Assembly: GCA_012295275.1 (NCBI GenBank)
Contig: CM022671.1
Coordinates: 24,613,822 to 24,677,821 of the forward strand
Reading direction: 5' to 3'
Origin: Chrysomallon squamiferum
Lineage: Eukaryota > Mollusca > Gastropoda > Neomphalida > Peltospiridae
Length of the DNA: 64,000 nt
Shown here in pieces: positions 39,401-60,931 of this stretch. The notes below the pieces were generated by a model. It saw nothing but the letters and a program-made list of their open reading frames with translations, was not told the DNA's origin and searched no databases. The position numbers were made by a program, and so were the translations under genes. Position 1 is the first letter of the stretch, and each line of letters begins with the position of its first letter.

Positions 39401-39442
<42 letters not shown>
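39401..39442. repeat. (GT)n microsatellite
   Basis: A pure GT run after an A tract, followed by (TA)n. Confidence 0.95.
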
Positions 39443-39451
<9 letters not shown>

Positions 39452-40410
39452 CACATATATATGAATGAATGTGGACGAGAAAGAAGTACACTTTAGTCAT
39501 TTATTAAACGATTTAATTATCCAATCTTTCCATTTTAAGAAACGATAAATTAAGTTTTCGATTTTGTTTGCAATTTTTTGTAGCTGTTTTAATAATAATA
39601 TTATTATTATATAGTTGTCGAACACGTCGTTTATTAAATGATAAATGAGAAAAGTGGAAGATGGATTACTCCTACTGATTAACACAGTCTTTTCGGAATG
39701 AATTATATAACATTTAAACCGCCTGAGAAAATGTCTACGTTCACTTTAGACCTATTAACTCAACACTGAACGACTGGCGAACAAATAAAAGAGGTCCATC
39801 TAGCATTGGACTTCCAGGAATCTTTCTGCTACTGAACAGAATATGTAATGCCGATAATCATTCCAACAGCATTTTAATACAGCCAAATATAGAAAGATTC
39901 ATTTTATTTTGGAACAAAGGAAGAAAAAGAACGAAAGAAAGAAAGAAAGAAAGAGGTAAGAAGGAATAAAAATCAAAGGCTGAAAAATCCCCAGCTACTC
40001 CAGCAGCGACGTGTTAAGCCAAATGTATTGATAAAATCTGTAAAGATGTTTTTAAGTGGCGATAACCGGTCAGTTGGTGTCACGAACCATGTGACCTGTT
40101 GCAGACAAACGGCTCTTCACGTTTCGGCGCGTTATCTCACGTCCAGCGAACGACAAGGGGCAGTTTCCAGATATACACACCCTGTAATTACATACGTCTG
40201 AATTCTGAACAAAAATCTATATCTAGACCTGTCACTAGATTTCTTTTTGGGAGGTGGTGAGTGGCTCTTGAACGTGACTCGCCCTCTGAAAATCGTCTTA
40301 AATACTGCCCCACGAAGGCAGAGGCATGCGCATGCATGCATATACAGATTAATATCTATACAATCAAGAAATATCGAATCGCGAGCTCGCACATATATAC
40401 ATGCACCATG

Positions 40411-40411
<1 letters not shown>

Positions 40412-40482
<71 letters not shown>
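40412..40482. repeat. (CA)n microsatellite
   Basis: About 35 uninterrupted CA units; the open frames crossing it in several phases are artefacts. Confidence 0.97.
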
Positions 40483-40483
<1 letters not shown>

Positions 40484-41208
40484 CCTTGAACATGCAGATG
40501 TAATGGAAATTCCATGCATTTGGTAGCGAGAGCTATCTTATTCTTTTCCACAGACTGCAAAACATGTGTAACAGCAGTTTTTCTAATTAATTGTTATGAC
40601 AGGTCAAAAAGCATTCCAAGATTCAACAACCGTCGACCTAAAATTCTAAATCATTCTAACTCCTAAATTGCTATTTCAGTTTTATCCTCCGACACGAGAT
40701 GACCATAAATTCTCGAAATATCTTTAAACGGCAGGTGTGTCAAGGATTTAATAAACAACCCCACGAGCTCAATGCTTAGCCGAATTTGCCATGTAAATGA
40801 TAAAATATTCACTGAGATTCACTGAGATTGTATCTGACTGAGCGCGGCAGGTACTTCTCTTCACTACCAGAGATACAGCCTGACACTCTCCACATAATTT
40901 TATCAGTCTGGCTTTTCTGGGCACATATTTCTTTGTCTCGGTCGCCACCTGATGCATTTATTTGCTTATTTATTTTTAGTCTGGCTGTCGTAAAACTTTC
41001 TTCGTTCGTTCGTTCATTTGTTGGTTCGCTGCTTCCTGCGTTCCTCGATTAATTTTCGTTGTTATTTATGTCAGAAATGCATTTTATAATTGATTCGCTA
41101 TGACATTTTTTTTTTTTTTTTTTGTAGAAAATAGACAAAAACGATAATAAGTATTTCAGTTAGAAAATGTCTGTAATAAAATTATGCATAAGCTATGATT
41201 ATTTTTGT

Positions 41209-41281
41209 TATTTTTATCTATCTATTTATTTATTTATTTATTTATTTATTTCTTCTTCTTCTTCTTCTTCTTCTTCTTCTT

Positions 41282-41312
<31 letters not shown>

Positions 41313-41335
41313 TTATTATTTTTTTTTTTTTTTTT
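41209..41335. repeat. (TTTA)n, (TTC)n and T tract
   Basis: TTTA repeats to about 41250, TTC repeats at about 41251-41311, then T-rich sequence. Confidence 0.95.
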
Positions 41336-41689
41336 CTTAATATTTTTGTTGTTGTAAAATTCTATATGCAGATGGAACTTTGTAAAAAAATACTAGTTTT
41401 CGATTTTAAATATAACTCATTATCTACCGAATGTTGAAGCATGAAACCTTAGATATGAGAAATGAAAAATTTAGTAGGTATATTAGATAAAAGAATGAGG
41501 TGTTTGTAATTAAATCTTCTAATAGGCGCCAGCGATGGATTAATAAAAATAAGTAATAGATAGACGTTGTCATGGTTGATGCAAACAACCACCAGAGTGC
41601 TGCCAGTGTACTTGTTTATGTATGTTAGTATTTTCTATAATTTTTCGACTCAGTGAATATGTGATTAATGACTTCTCAATCACAATTTT

Positions 41690-41815
41690 TTTCCCCTTCA
41701 AATTAACGGTGTTGGGTGTCAGACATATGGCAGAGATGAATTTTGATAAAGATAATCTGCCGAAGCCACTTCAAGAGCTACTCTTATCAGTTAGCAGTAA
41801 GAAATGAACCTTCCC
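41690..41815 (-). mobile_element. fragment of mollusc SINE
   Basis: The plus strand reads gttgggtgtcagacatatgg and later agccacttcaagagctactc followed by ttatcagttagcagtaag. These match the reverse strand of the SINE (GGCGTCAGACATATGG, GCCACTTCATGGGCTACTC, TTAGCAGCAAG). Confidence 0.75.
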
Positions 41816-42044
41816 AAAGATGGGAAATCGTGTGTAGCGGCGGCCACTGATACTCAAGTCAGGCAGCAGGACAAGGAGCTGTGTTAATGATTAGCTGAAA
41901 ACAAATCTTTTATGTCTTATTTCTCACAGACAAGAAAAACTATTTACACGTCGCTGGCTGTGACGAAAATAGTCCAAGATGGCGCAGCAGACAAAACTGA
42001 TCTTGAGACCTGCCACGTCTCACGTCAGCTTTGTAGCTAGGCAG

Positions 42045-43212
42045 CTTTATATAACTGATGTATGTTCTTAATAAAATATGCAGCTTTATATAACTGATGT
42101 ATGTTCTTAATAAAATATGCAGCTTTATATAACTGATGTATGTTCTTAATAAAATATGCAGCTTTATATAACTGGTGTATGTTCTTAATAAAATATGCAG
42201 CTTTATATAACTGATGTATGTTCTTAATAAAATATGCAGCTTTATATAACTGGTGTATGTTCTTAATAAAATATGCAGCTTTATATAACTGATGTATGTT
42301 CTTAATAAAATATGCAGCTTTATATAACTGATGTATGTTCTTAATAAAATATGCAGCTTTATATAACTGATGTATGTTCTTAATAAAATATGCAGCTTTA
42401 TATAACTGATGTATGTTCTTAATAAAATATGCAGCTTTATATAACTGATGTATGTTCTTAATAAAATATGCAGCTTTATATAACTGATGTATGTTCTTAA
42501 TAAAATATGCAGCTTTATATAACTGGTGTATGTTCTTAATAAAATATGCAGCTTTATATAACTGGTGTATGTTCTTAATAAAATATGCAGCTTTATATAA
42601 CTGGTGTATGTTCTTAATAAAATATGCAGCTTTATATAACTGGTGTATGTTCTTAATAAAATATGCAGCTTTATATAACTGGTGTATGTTCTTAATAAAA
42701 TATGCAGCTTTATATAACTGATGTATGTTCTTAATAAAATATGCAGCTTTATATAACTGATGTATGTTCTTAATAAAATATGCAGCTTTATATAACTGGT
42801 GTATGTTCTTAATAAAATATGCAGCTTTATATAACTGATGTATGTTCTTAATAAAATATGCAGCTTTATATAACTGATGTATGTTCTTAATAAAATATGC
42901 AGCTTTATATAACTGGTGTATGTTCTTAATAAAATATGCAGCTTTATATAACTGGTGTATGTTCTTAATAAAATATGCAGCTTTATATAACCAATGTGTA
43001 TGTTCTTAATAAAATATGCAGCTTTATATAACTGGTGTATGTTCTTAATAAAATATGCAGCTTTATATAACTGATGTATGTTCTTAATAAAATATGCAGC
43101 TTTATATAACTGATGTATGTTCTTAATAAAATATGCAGCTTTATATAACTGGTGTATGTTCTTAATGAAATATGCAGCTTTATATAACTGATGTATGTTC
43201 TTAATAAAATAT
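42045..43212 (+). repeat. 39-bp minisatellite, about 30 copies
   Basis: Unit: ctgatgtatgttcttaataa followed by aatatgcagctttatataa. About 30 near-identical head-to-tail copies. Most differ only at one site, ctgAtg or ctgGtg; one unit near 42990 has a small insertion (ccaatgtg) and one near 43165 has aatgaaat for aataaaat. The unit is 13 codons, so one frame stays open across several G-type units, but it is not a gene. Each unit carries AATAAA on the plus strand. Confidence 0.97.
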
Positions 43213-45860
<2,648 letters not shown>

Positions 45861-45869
45861 GCATCTGAA

Positions 45870-46079
45870 AGATCTATATATATATATATATACTTTCACC
45901 TGGGTGTTTTATAAGATATATAGCATTTAAAAAAAAATTTAAAAAATAAAAAAAAAGAAGAAGAGGAAAAAGAAAAATGCATGAAAACGATTGAAAGAGA
46001 TGTAATAGCACTGCAGGTGCAAAAGAAATATGGAGGATGTAAAAGTAAAATATTTTAAATTTTTGTACGTTGTAAAATG

Positions 46080-46114
<35 letters not shown>

Positions 46115-46880
46115 CCTTAAGAACTTTAATCTTTGCATTTTAGAGATATAGTAAAAATACATAGAAAGAGATATGATAACACTGCACTTTAAAATGTTTT
46201 TGACTAAATTAGAAACATAATTTTTTAATTTTTAGCAGTATGTGTAGACAGTGTATGTAAAGAATGTGAAAAAAAAAAAAAAAAAAAAAAAAAAAGATCC
46301 CCACCACAGAAATAGACATCAACCAAACAATCTGGCAGAACTCAAGTATTTAGTGTTCCTTTTGGTATTTTAAAAGATATTTTGTGTTAAAGATGAGTAA
46401 AAATAAACATTCAAAACAGCTGATATAATACAATTGCATTACAGATGAATTTTAATTTTTAATTTTATTTTTATATATAAAACAGCAACGGAATGTTTTA
46501 ATTTTAATAGGATGTGAAGATATAGCGTTGCAAAAAAAAAAAAAAAAAAAAAAAAAAAGATAAAACTAAACATACTTACTTTCATCTTGGCATTTTAAAA
46601 CAGACAGTGAATTAAAAATATATAAAGAGTAATTCAATACCCGTTAGGTAAACTGACAAACAGAATATTTTAATGTTGGAATGACCTGAAGATAACTGCT
46701 TTGAAAAAAATATATACCGAAAGAACTACATGTATTTACTTACGTCTGGGTGTTTTTGAAACGCAGATGTTGCTAAATACACATAAAGAGAAATGTAATA
46801 CTACTGCAGGTGTAAAAGAAATTTGGATAAAATAAAAACAGACTGTTTTAATGTTAGCAAGACGTGAATATGCTGAGTTT
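45870..46880 (+). repeat. decayed tandem array, about 160-235 bp unit with A tracts
   Basis: A marker phrase of the form tactttcacctgggtgtttt then a-aag is found at about 45890, 46123, 46355, 46575 and 46737. Between markers the order is aataaagagaaatgtaata, actgcaggtgtaaaagaaat, acagaatgttttaatttta, gacgtgaagata and an A tract (46080-46112, 46269-46295, 46531-46558). The first and last units are the most alike; middle units are diverged. Confidence 0.75.
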
Positions 46881-47221
46881 GTTTCTAAAACGTTTCAGTG
46901 CAGTGAATCATTGTTACGTGTTTTACGTTTTGTCTGTTTGAAGTGCAAAGAGTGGATCGCTTACACTGGCAACACGTGCCCCCCCCATAGCCGTCGTGTT
47001 CATACTTGACTGTGTTAAACGATTCATAATCTGTTGATTGTTATAAAATGGTATTGATTAAAGTACCAAGTATTGTAATTACACGAATGAAAAATATCAA
47101 AAATTTTAAATAGTGCTTAGAATTTCATTGCATCGTTTGTTAAGCTCAAATACACGCGCACAGAAACGTAGTGTTACATATGTCACATATCTACAGACAT
47201 AGATACGTATACGTACAAATA

Positions 47222-47286
47222 CGTACATACATACATACATACATACATACATACATACATACATACATACATACATACATACATAC
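47222..47286. repeat. (CATA)n microsatellite
   Basis: Pure tetranucleotide run. Confidence 0.97.
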
Positions 47287-47968
47287 ACATGTACAATGTC
47301 TCACAGAAAAGATAACGGTTAACACGGCTATTAATAAATCACTAGTAGGATATTGGTTGGAACTGAAAACAGCTCACATGCACACCTGTATAAATATATA
47401 TATATAAATATAAAAAAGCAAAAAGTTTCTAAGATATTCATCAGATATTCTTTGTATACCTGGCTTATTTTTCTCTTTGCGTAAATCAATAATGTCAATA
47501 TTTTTGCAATCAAACTTTTCTTTGCAAAAACATATCGACCAAATTAAACTGATTTTTTCCTCCACTTTTCTCGCAGGAATCGTAAATTACGAAAATGTCG
47601 AGTATAAAGAGAATGTTGACAGAAAATCTTAAGTGAGAGAGACTGGAGTCACGTTTTATCATTCAAATAAGAATGCCGTCTTGATTTCCTATGCATATGA
47701 ATAATCGACTTAAACGATCTTCTTGGGAGAAAATTTACAAAGATACAAAGACAAATAAAAACTAGGAACAAACATATTGAACAGATTAAAAGGTCGCTGA
47801 AAGAGATTTAAAAAAGAAAAGAAAAAAAAAATGTTTTGTTTGGCAAATGATTATTAGCTGTCAGATATATTTATCAGAGTAATGAGTTACAAATATTTAG
47901 TTAAATGATTTAAACAGAAAGTCTTCAAGAGAAGGGATTTTGGAAGTATGATGAAATGTAAAAAGAAA

Positions 47969-47970
<2 letters not shown>

Positions 47971-48056
<86 letters not shown>
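47971..48056. repeat. (TC)n microsatellite
   Basis: About 43 uninterrupted TC units. Confidence 0.97.
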
Positions 48057-48059
<3 letters not shown>

Positions 48060-48211
48060 TACATATATAAACTTTATCTTTTTTTTTAATGTACTTTAAA
48101 GACTGAGTTAATAAGTTTCGTTTATAATATCCTTCAAAGGCTGAGTCCATTGAAAACTTGCATGAAAAATGTCCTTCAGATACAATCATTATTAATTTAT
48201 GGGGCTAATTG

Positions 48212-48214
<3 letters not shown>

Positions 48215-48288
<74 letters not shown>

Positions 48289-48309
48289 ACACACAGACAC
48301 ACACACACA
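48215..48309. repeat. (CA)n microsatellite
   Basis: A pure CA run to about 48282, then CA with cagacaca interruptions. Confidence 0.97.
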
Positions 48310-49668
48310 GACATAATACACACACATAAAGCTTTGTATAACTGCACACGATGAAGTTACAATCATTCTTTAAAAAAGTTAATACATAAAGATTTAATTT
48401 TTAAGTAAAAGTTTCAGATAGTGTGTAAACTTATTATGCAATTCATGAAGTCAAAAGGCATGCAAAAACAAAACTATTTTTATCACTGACGTTCTTTTGG
48501 AATTACATTTATTTTGGAAACTTTCAAGGCCCAGTACAAACCCCGCATGAATACATAGTTATTGTACATATTATTTGTAGATATTTTTCATAATAAATAA
48601 AATACTTACCACGGAGAATTTATTACGATTATACACGATTTTCATGTAGCTTTCATATAAATAGATTTATTTCATACAGTACTATATAAATACATGTTAT
48701 CATGTTTGTAAACAAATACTTCTGTCTGTATATCTGTCTCTCTGTCTATATCTCTGTCTCTCTCACATGCACGTTCACAAAAGCACCACATTCTTTATAA
48801 CTTCTATATAAACACATCAAACTGTATTTCGTATCTTTTCTTTATAACTTTCATGTAAGAATATTTCTCGATATCAAGTACATAAAATCTCATACATGTA
48901 TGTATTTTATAAAGCGTTTTGCAAATGCCTGTATCTATAAGAAAATTCACAGTTAAAGATACTGTAAAAATTTATGTATAATATATAGCATGACTATCTT
49001 AAATTTTACATAAATATATTTATTTTGTGTGGCTGTCCAACAAACATGATTGCAAATATGCGATTTCTAGAAATGAATGCAAGTATTTCGCATAGCTTTC
49101 AAACACACATGTGCCGTGAATATCTCTGTATTATATATGTAACTTTCGTATATATATATATATACATACATAAAATGAACCCCTCAACCGTTTTAAATAA
49201 ACATATGAAAAACACATTATTAATATATTTATTCAGAGCATTTTAGGCATTAAGAACAAATTAATAGAGTATTTAATGATGTATTCCAGCTAATCTTCCC
49301 CAAATCATATTAAAACCAATTTTACGAGCTGTTAGAAACCCGATTTAAAAAGACAGATCAGTTGCTGTATTTATTAATGCTTTGTATCATTTGTCTTAAG
49401 CAGAATTCTCTGACATTCACTGATTCTGACAGCTAATATAACAACATTATTTCAGTTATTATTATTATTATTATTATAATTATTATTACTATTATTGTTA
49501 TTGCTATTATTATTATTATTGTTACTGCTGTTGTTACTGTTATTATTATTATTATTATTATCGTTGTTGTTGTTATTTATTTATTTTTTATTTAATTGAA
49601 ATGTAAAACTGTATTAATTAGATGACAAACAAGAATTTTTCAACCTTTCAGACAGACAGGATAGAATA

Positions 49669-49695
49669 TTTTATTTATTTATTTATTTATTTATT
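49669..49695 (-). terminator. candidate poly(A) signals of carboxypeptidase gene
   Basis: On the minus strand this (AATA)n run holds several overlapping AATAAA words, about 120-140 bases after the stop codon at 49813-49815. The signal may simply be supplied by the microsatellite. Confidence 0.45.
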
Positions 49696-49812
49696 GACGT
49701 TTGATAGGTGCTCTCTTCTATTATTCCCTTTATTTTTACCTTTTTCAAATTAAATCTACTACCACATATCTGACAGACACATTTTAAAATCATGAATCCA
49801 TAGCAGATATTA

Positions 49813-55682
<5,870 letters not shown>

Positions 55683-55699
55683 TGTGAATCACGTCCAGT
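55683..55699 (-). other. 5' UTR part of CPM-like exon 1
   Basis: On the minus strand the polypyrimidine stretch aactttttttatatttcag ends at 55700, so the exon probably starts at 55699 and a non-coding exon lies upstream. Confidence 0.6.
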
Positions 55700-55749
55700 C
55701 TGAAATATAAAAAAAGTTATCAGTTTAAAACACGATCATTTTAAAAATA

Positions 55750-55995
55750 CATTCTTTTTAAAACAAGCAGCTGATGACATGAATATTCATATTGTCCTGA
55801 GAGTTATATGTTCTCGGTCTAAGACACGATCTGTTTAAAATACGTTCTTTTTAAAACAAGCAGCTGATGTCATGGCTATTGATATTGTCCTATAAGTTAC
55901 ATATTATCTGTTTAAAACACGTTCAGCTGATGTCATGAATATTCATACTGTCCTGAGTTATATGTTATATGTTTAAGACACGTTCTTTTTAAAAC
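55750..55995. repeat. tandem repeat, three diverged units of about 70-100 bp
   Basis: Units with ttctttttaaaacaagcagc, tgatgtcatgaatattcata and ttgtcctgagagttatatgt start near 55751, 55845 and 55918; the third has lost the acaag part. It lies in the proposed 5' UTR intron. Confidence 0.8.
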
Positions 55996-56149
55996 ACTAA
56001 TTCTGCACTGCGCGTATACAAATAATGTGTTTTAATCATCTTAACTTCTTATTTTATTTATTTTTAGTTTTTTGAAACATGAAAAATCAAACAAAAATAT
56101 AGATTTTTGTTTCTGTGGAAACTGTAAATATAACTACAACATATTATTT

Positions 56150-56197
56150 TTAAAAGCTTAGCACGTTGTCCTGGATACATGTATAGAATATACATAC

Positions 56198-56243
<46 letters not shown>

Positions 56244-56318
56244 GCAGAATAGAATAGAGTGTGATTAGTTATAATTTTCTGAAATCATGTACAATAGTTA
56301 TTATCTAAAACATATAGC
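56150..56318 (-). repeat. inverted repeat, right arm
   Basis: Reverse-complement partner of 54030-54182. The arms lie 2 kb apart and flank coding exons 1 and 2 of the CPM-like gene. The core is (CATA)n-(TA)n at about 56192-56240. Confidence 0.88.
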
Positions 56319-56684
56319 TTAAAAATATCTTCATATTAAGTTCATATCTTACTAATAAAACATCGGTATTCCTTTTCTTGTGAGCACACCTATCTTTTAA
56401 ATAAAGCTAAAATAAACACAACAACAAAATAAAACAAAAACGAAAAACAACGAAAAGAAAAATAAAACGAAAAAAACAACAACAAAAAAACACACGAAAA
56501 AACACCACAAAAGAAAAGGACCCAAAGCAAAATGTGGAGAATGGCATTTCTAACCTTCTAAGCATTTCAGCTGACATAATGTATACAAAGTAAAGTTTTT
56601 AATAAGAGAATGTAAAATTTGGAATTCTAGAGAATAGAGACCTCGCCACAGGTAGTACAATTCAACGGAAGAAGAAGAAGAAAA

Positions 56685-56785
<101 letters not shown>

Positions 56786-57310
56786 AATCAACAGATAATT
56801 AAAAACAATGTAAACGTCACCAAACAAATCTAATAGTCCAAATTTGTCTTTGTGGAAATGAATTCGACACAGTGCAAAAGTCAAGTCACTACACACAAAT
56901 AAAACAACAAAACGCTAATGGCCCCATTTAAATGAATTGAAAAACAAAATACTAGTATCCCGCACAGAAATGCATAAAACACATCGCCAGTGTACTCACA
57001 CTCAAGTTAACTGAACACAAAATCGGTGCCTCCAAAAAAAAAAAGAATTCAACACAACTCCAAAAATCACCATAAACAAATGAATTTAAAAACAACGCCA
57101 AAATCACCGTACACAAAACGATCTTAACACGGCGAGAAAATGTCACCACATTTACAAATGAACACAGGGCAAAAAAAATCTCGTAACAGAAGTGAACTCA
57201 GAATAACAAAATCGTTACCGTACTCCAGTCTTGAATTGAGAAGAACGTAAAACCAGTGAAGTGAACAGCAAGTGTCTGTGTGTGCACAGCGTGGATTAAT
57301 ACGCTCATAC

Positions 57311-57357
57311 CTGTGTGACCGCTGTGTCTAACTGTGATGAGAACGAATGGTTATAAA
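57311..57357 (-). promoter_or_regulatory. candidate TATA promoter and short non-coding first exon
   Basis: On the minus strand a TATA-like tttataa lies at 57357-57351, an initiator-like tcacagt at 57337-57331, and a donor-like cacacag|gtatgag at 57311/57310. A transcript from about 57330 spliced at 57311 to 55699 would give a short 5' UTR. This rests on motifs only. Confidence 0.3.
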
Positions 57358-57973
57358 TTACACCTGATTTGTCACTGTGCTGTAACGTGACAGGTATGGA
57401 CAACTTGCATGATTTACGTTCCGTACACAAATCCGATCAAAGGCCAGTAAACTCGATCTACGTTTTTATTTTTTAACTAAGTGTGCACCTATTGTTTTTA
57501 ATGCAGTATCTTCCACAATCAGATAAATTTACTCTATCGGTTTTGTGTTTTAAATGGCAACAATCAAAATTAAAGATGTAATGAATTATTTTTGACACAA
57601 AGCAGTGAGGTGTATATTTGAATATTAACGCGTGCGTGTGAATGTGTGTGAATGGAAGTATACCGACTGACATAGAGAGGTCAATAACGAAGATATGAAA
57701 CAACTAAACAAAACAGAACAATGAATAAAAAAAACACCGTTGTTAAAACTCTGGAACGAGACCGTCGGGTTTAACCGACCCCTGCACACACGTGGATTCG
57801 CCGGTAATTTTTGAAATACCAATCTTGTAAGTCTGAAACACCACAGGTTTTAATGTCCTTATAACATACAGTGTTTCACATACAAGAGTCGTTTATTTAT
57901 TTAAAGTTAGAAATGAACTGTGAATTCATTTTTTCTATCATTTGTTACTAGGTGTCAAACTCTAATTGTTTTG

Positions 57974-58022
<49 letters not shown>

Positions 58023-58065
58023 TTTATTATTATTGTTGTTATTGTCGTTGTTATTGTTAAAATTT

Positions 58066-58106
<41 letters not shown>

Positions 58107-58710
58107 CATTACGATGAGATAATATTCGTGGAATGAGGACTATGAATATCAGACATATTTATTTTTTGGATAAAAAAAATAAATTAGGCTTCTCCTGCGG
58201 TCTGTTAACTAATTAACTACATATTTTTCAGCTAGGAAATTTCTTACATTTTTGTCCCTTAAGAGAGAACACGAAACTTTCACAAAATTGCAAAATTAAA
58301 TTTGAAAAAAAAAAAATAAAATAAAATAAAATAAAATAATAATAAATAAATAAAGCAATAAACTGAAAAATCAGTAGAACTTATACTTTGGAGAAATTTA
58401 AAAAAAAACGCTTTTAATTACAGTTGAATCCTGAATGAATAGAGATTAATTATAAAGAAACAACAGTCATCAATCGATGAAATATAACGATGGATACACT
58501 CTGAATGGAAATCCAAGACTCACATACTAGAAATAACTGATTACTAACATTAATGTGTTTTCTTTCTTTCTAATAAGCGCATCTCATTTTGAGTAACAAG
58601 AAACACGTTGCAAGTATTACGCAAGAGAGGCGTATCAGTCATCTCAAATAACTGGCATTGGTCATCTTTCAGATCAGTAACAAACTAACGACATCGAGAG
58701 AGACAGTCAG

Positions 58711-58855
<145 letters not shown>

Positions 58856-58868
58856 CATATCGACGTGT

Positions 58869-58991
58869 GAAGAACGGTTACGTGTTACGATAACTGTATC
58901 TAAACATGCATATATATATGTGTATGCATGTTTTAGTATCTTTATTGCAATATGAGTTCATTATCTAATACACAATGATATCGAACTGACA

Positions 58992-59060
<69 letters not shown>

Positions 59061-59198
59061 ATAAGAAGAACGGTTACGTGTTACGATAACTGTATCCACA
59101 TATATATATATGCATGTTTTAGTATCTTTATTGCAATATGAGTTCATTATCATCAATGATATCGAACTGACAAGTGAGAGAACAACAACAACTACTAC

Positions 59199-59290
<92 letters not shown>
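58869..59290 (+). repeat. tandem duplication, about 196 bp unit, each with (GA)n
   Basis: The block gaagaacggttacgtgttac, then cataactgtatc, a TA-rich word, tttagtatctttattgcaat, gatatcgaactgacaagtga and (GA)n starts at 58869 and again at 59065. GA runs are at about 58993-59055 and 59207-59283. Differences are few outside the simple repeats. Confidence 0.93.
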
Positions 59291-59291
<1 letters not shown>

Positions 59292-59417
59292 ACATAATAT
59301 ATCCACTATTACTACTTGTAGCAACTACTGTTAACACAACAAAACAAGAGTTACTACTATTTCCCCTAATATAATTCGCCGGTGACAAAAAAGTAACTGA
59401 AAATTGTAAAATAAAGG

Positions 59418-59469
<52 letters not shown>

Positions 59470-60931
59470 TGTACAAAAGCAGTTTCCTTATTTTAAAAAT
59501 ACAGCTGTTTATATTACTATGTATAAGAACAAAGATTCGACACCTGCTGGCTATAGATAAAACAAAGATAAAAATGTTCTCCCATAGTGTTTATATATAC
59601 ATACATTTATATATATATTTAATTTGATATCTGTGAAGCAATAGTTTTTAACAGTTTCGTCACTTTAACACACATACACACACACACACGCACACACGCA
59701 CGCACGTACATACACAGACATGTATACAATACATTATTATGCTAGCTTTTTATTGTTTGAGCTCTGGAGAGAACTGAAAAGTGTTGTGAATGGCGGATGA
59801 CGCAATCCGCTGCTTATTTTTTTTTGTCCAAACACGTTTTACGTGTTTCACTGTCATATTAAAATAATTAAATTCACACCCGTGCCACACACATTGCACC
59901 TGGTCACATGACATCCCTGCCCCCACTATAGTTTAAAAATCCTCACGACAAATATAGAAATAAATTCATAAATAAGTAACAAATAAACCTTTCACTTCAC
60001 TTACACTGTAATCTGTGTAATTCCAGAACTCTGTTACAGCTGCTGAATCAGGCACGACGTTATTTCTACGACAACGCAAAGTCGGAACAGCTACTGAGAA
60101 ACGACCTTTTTTTTTTTTTTTTTTTTTAAACTTTCCAGTGTTGCGTTGTAAAACAAGTACATGCGGATATACGATTCTGTTCAAGTAGCATCTGTCCTTG
60201 TAATTAGCTTACTATTTTTAGAAACCTTGTGTTGGCGTTGAATGCTGCTGTTGTGTGCACCTCCTGACAGCGTGGTGTCAAATGTTTACTGAATGAGATG
60301 CATAGTACAGCGAGCTAGTGTTGAGTTTGACTTTTTATTTATGATTTTTATTTTATTTTATTACAGATAATATTTCTGTTTATGTCAATACACACTTTGA
60401 CTTCCCCAAAATTTATACAATTTTTTTTTTTTATTCAAATTTAAAATGGTTTTTTAATTTTATTTTATCCGTGGGTTATCAGTTATTGCAGAAAACAAAT
60501 GTCACAAAGTTTGACCCCGAGAACATGGTTAGTTTGCATAATTTCAGGATGGCGTCACCTTCAACATTCAATGCTCTACAAACTTTTTACTGATGCTGTT
60601 TAGACCTTATAAATGTTTTACCCACAGACAGAAAGAAATATGATATCAAAAAAAAAAAAAAAAAAAAAATAATAATATCGAAATTGCTCTGTGACATCAC
60701 GTGACGCCATAGGTGAGATTTGCTGCAAATAATGCCCTAAAACCTAAAACAAATCAATTGTTCTGACCATAAACTATGTTATATACATTAGTTTACAATA
60801 TTCTGAATGACGCAAACGACATCGTTTTGACGTAATAGGTTTTTGCACATGGCAATGTTAAATTTCACCATCGTTACTATCATCATTGTCCCGATCCACT
60901 GAGATGAGATTGTAAAGACATTCACACGATT

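Larger units (their letters stand above)
37061..41200. other. intergenic DNA, CpG-normal
   Basis: No gene was seen. Simple repeats: an A tract at about 37568-37591, (CAT)n at about 38467-38490, an A tract then (GT)n at 39384-39442, and (CA)n at 40412-40482. CpG is several-fold commoner than to the left. The block at about 39990-40260 is unique and relatively GC-rich, without a convincing exon. Confidence 0.5.
46881..49812. other. 3' flank of the carboxypeptidase gene
   Basis: No other gene was seen. Microsatellites: (CATA)n at 47222-47286, (TC)n at 47971-48056, (CA)n at 48215-48282, (ATT)n at about 49458-49576 and (TTTA)n at about 49669-49695. The last contains several minus-strand AATAAA words about 120-140 bases beyond the stop codon of the carboxypeptidase gene. 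Confidence 0.6.

Noticed and set aside
42491-42721. 76-codon open frame with a 13-residue repeat
   Set aside because: It is the 39-bp minisatellite read in a frame that lacks a stop in G-type units; A-type units close the frame.
42045-43212. CRISPR-like regular repeats
   Set aside because: Units are contiguous with no unique spacers, and the DNA is eukaryotic; it is a minisatellite.
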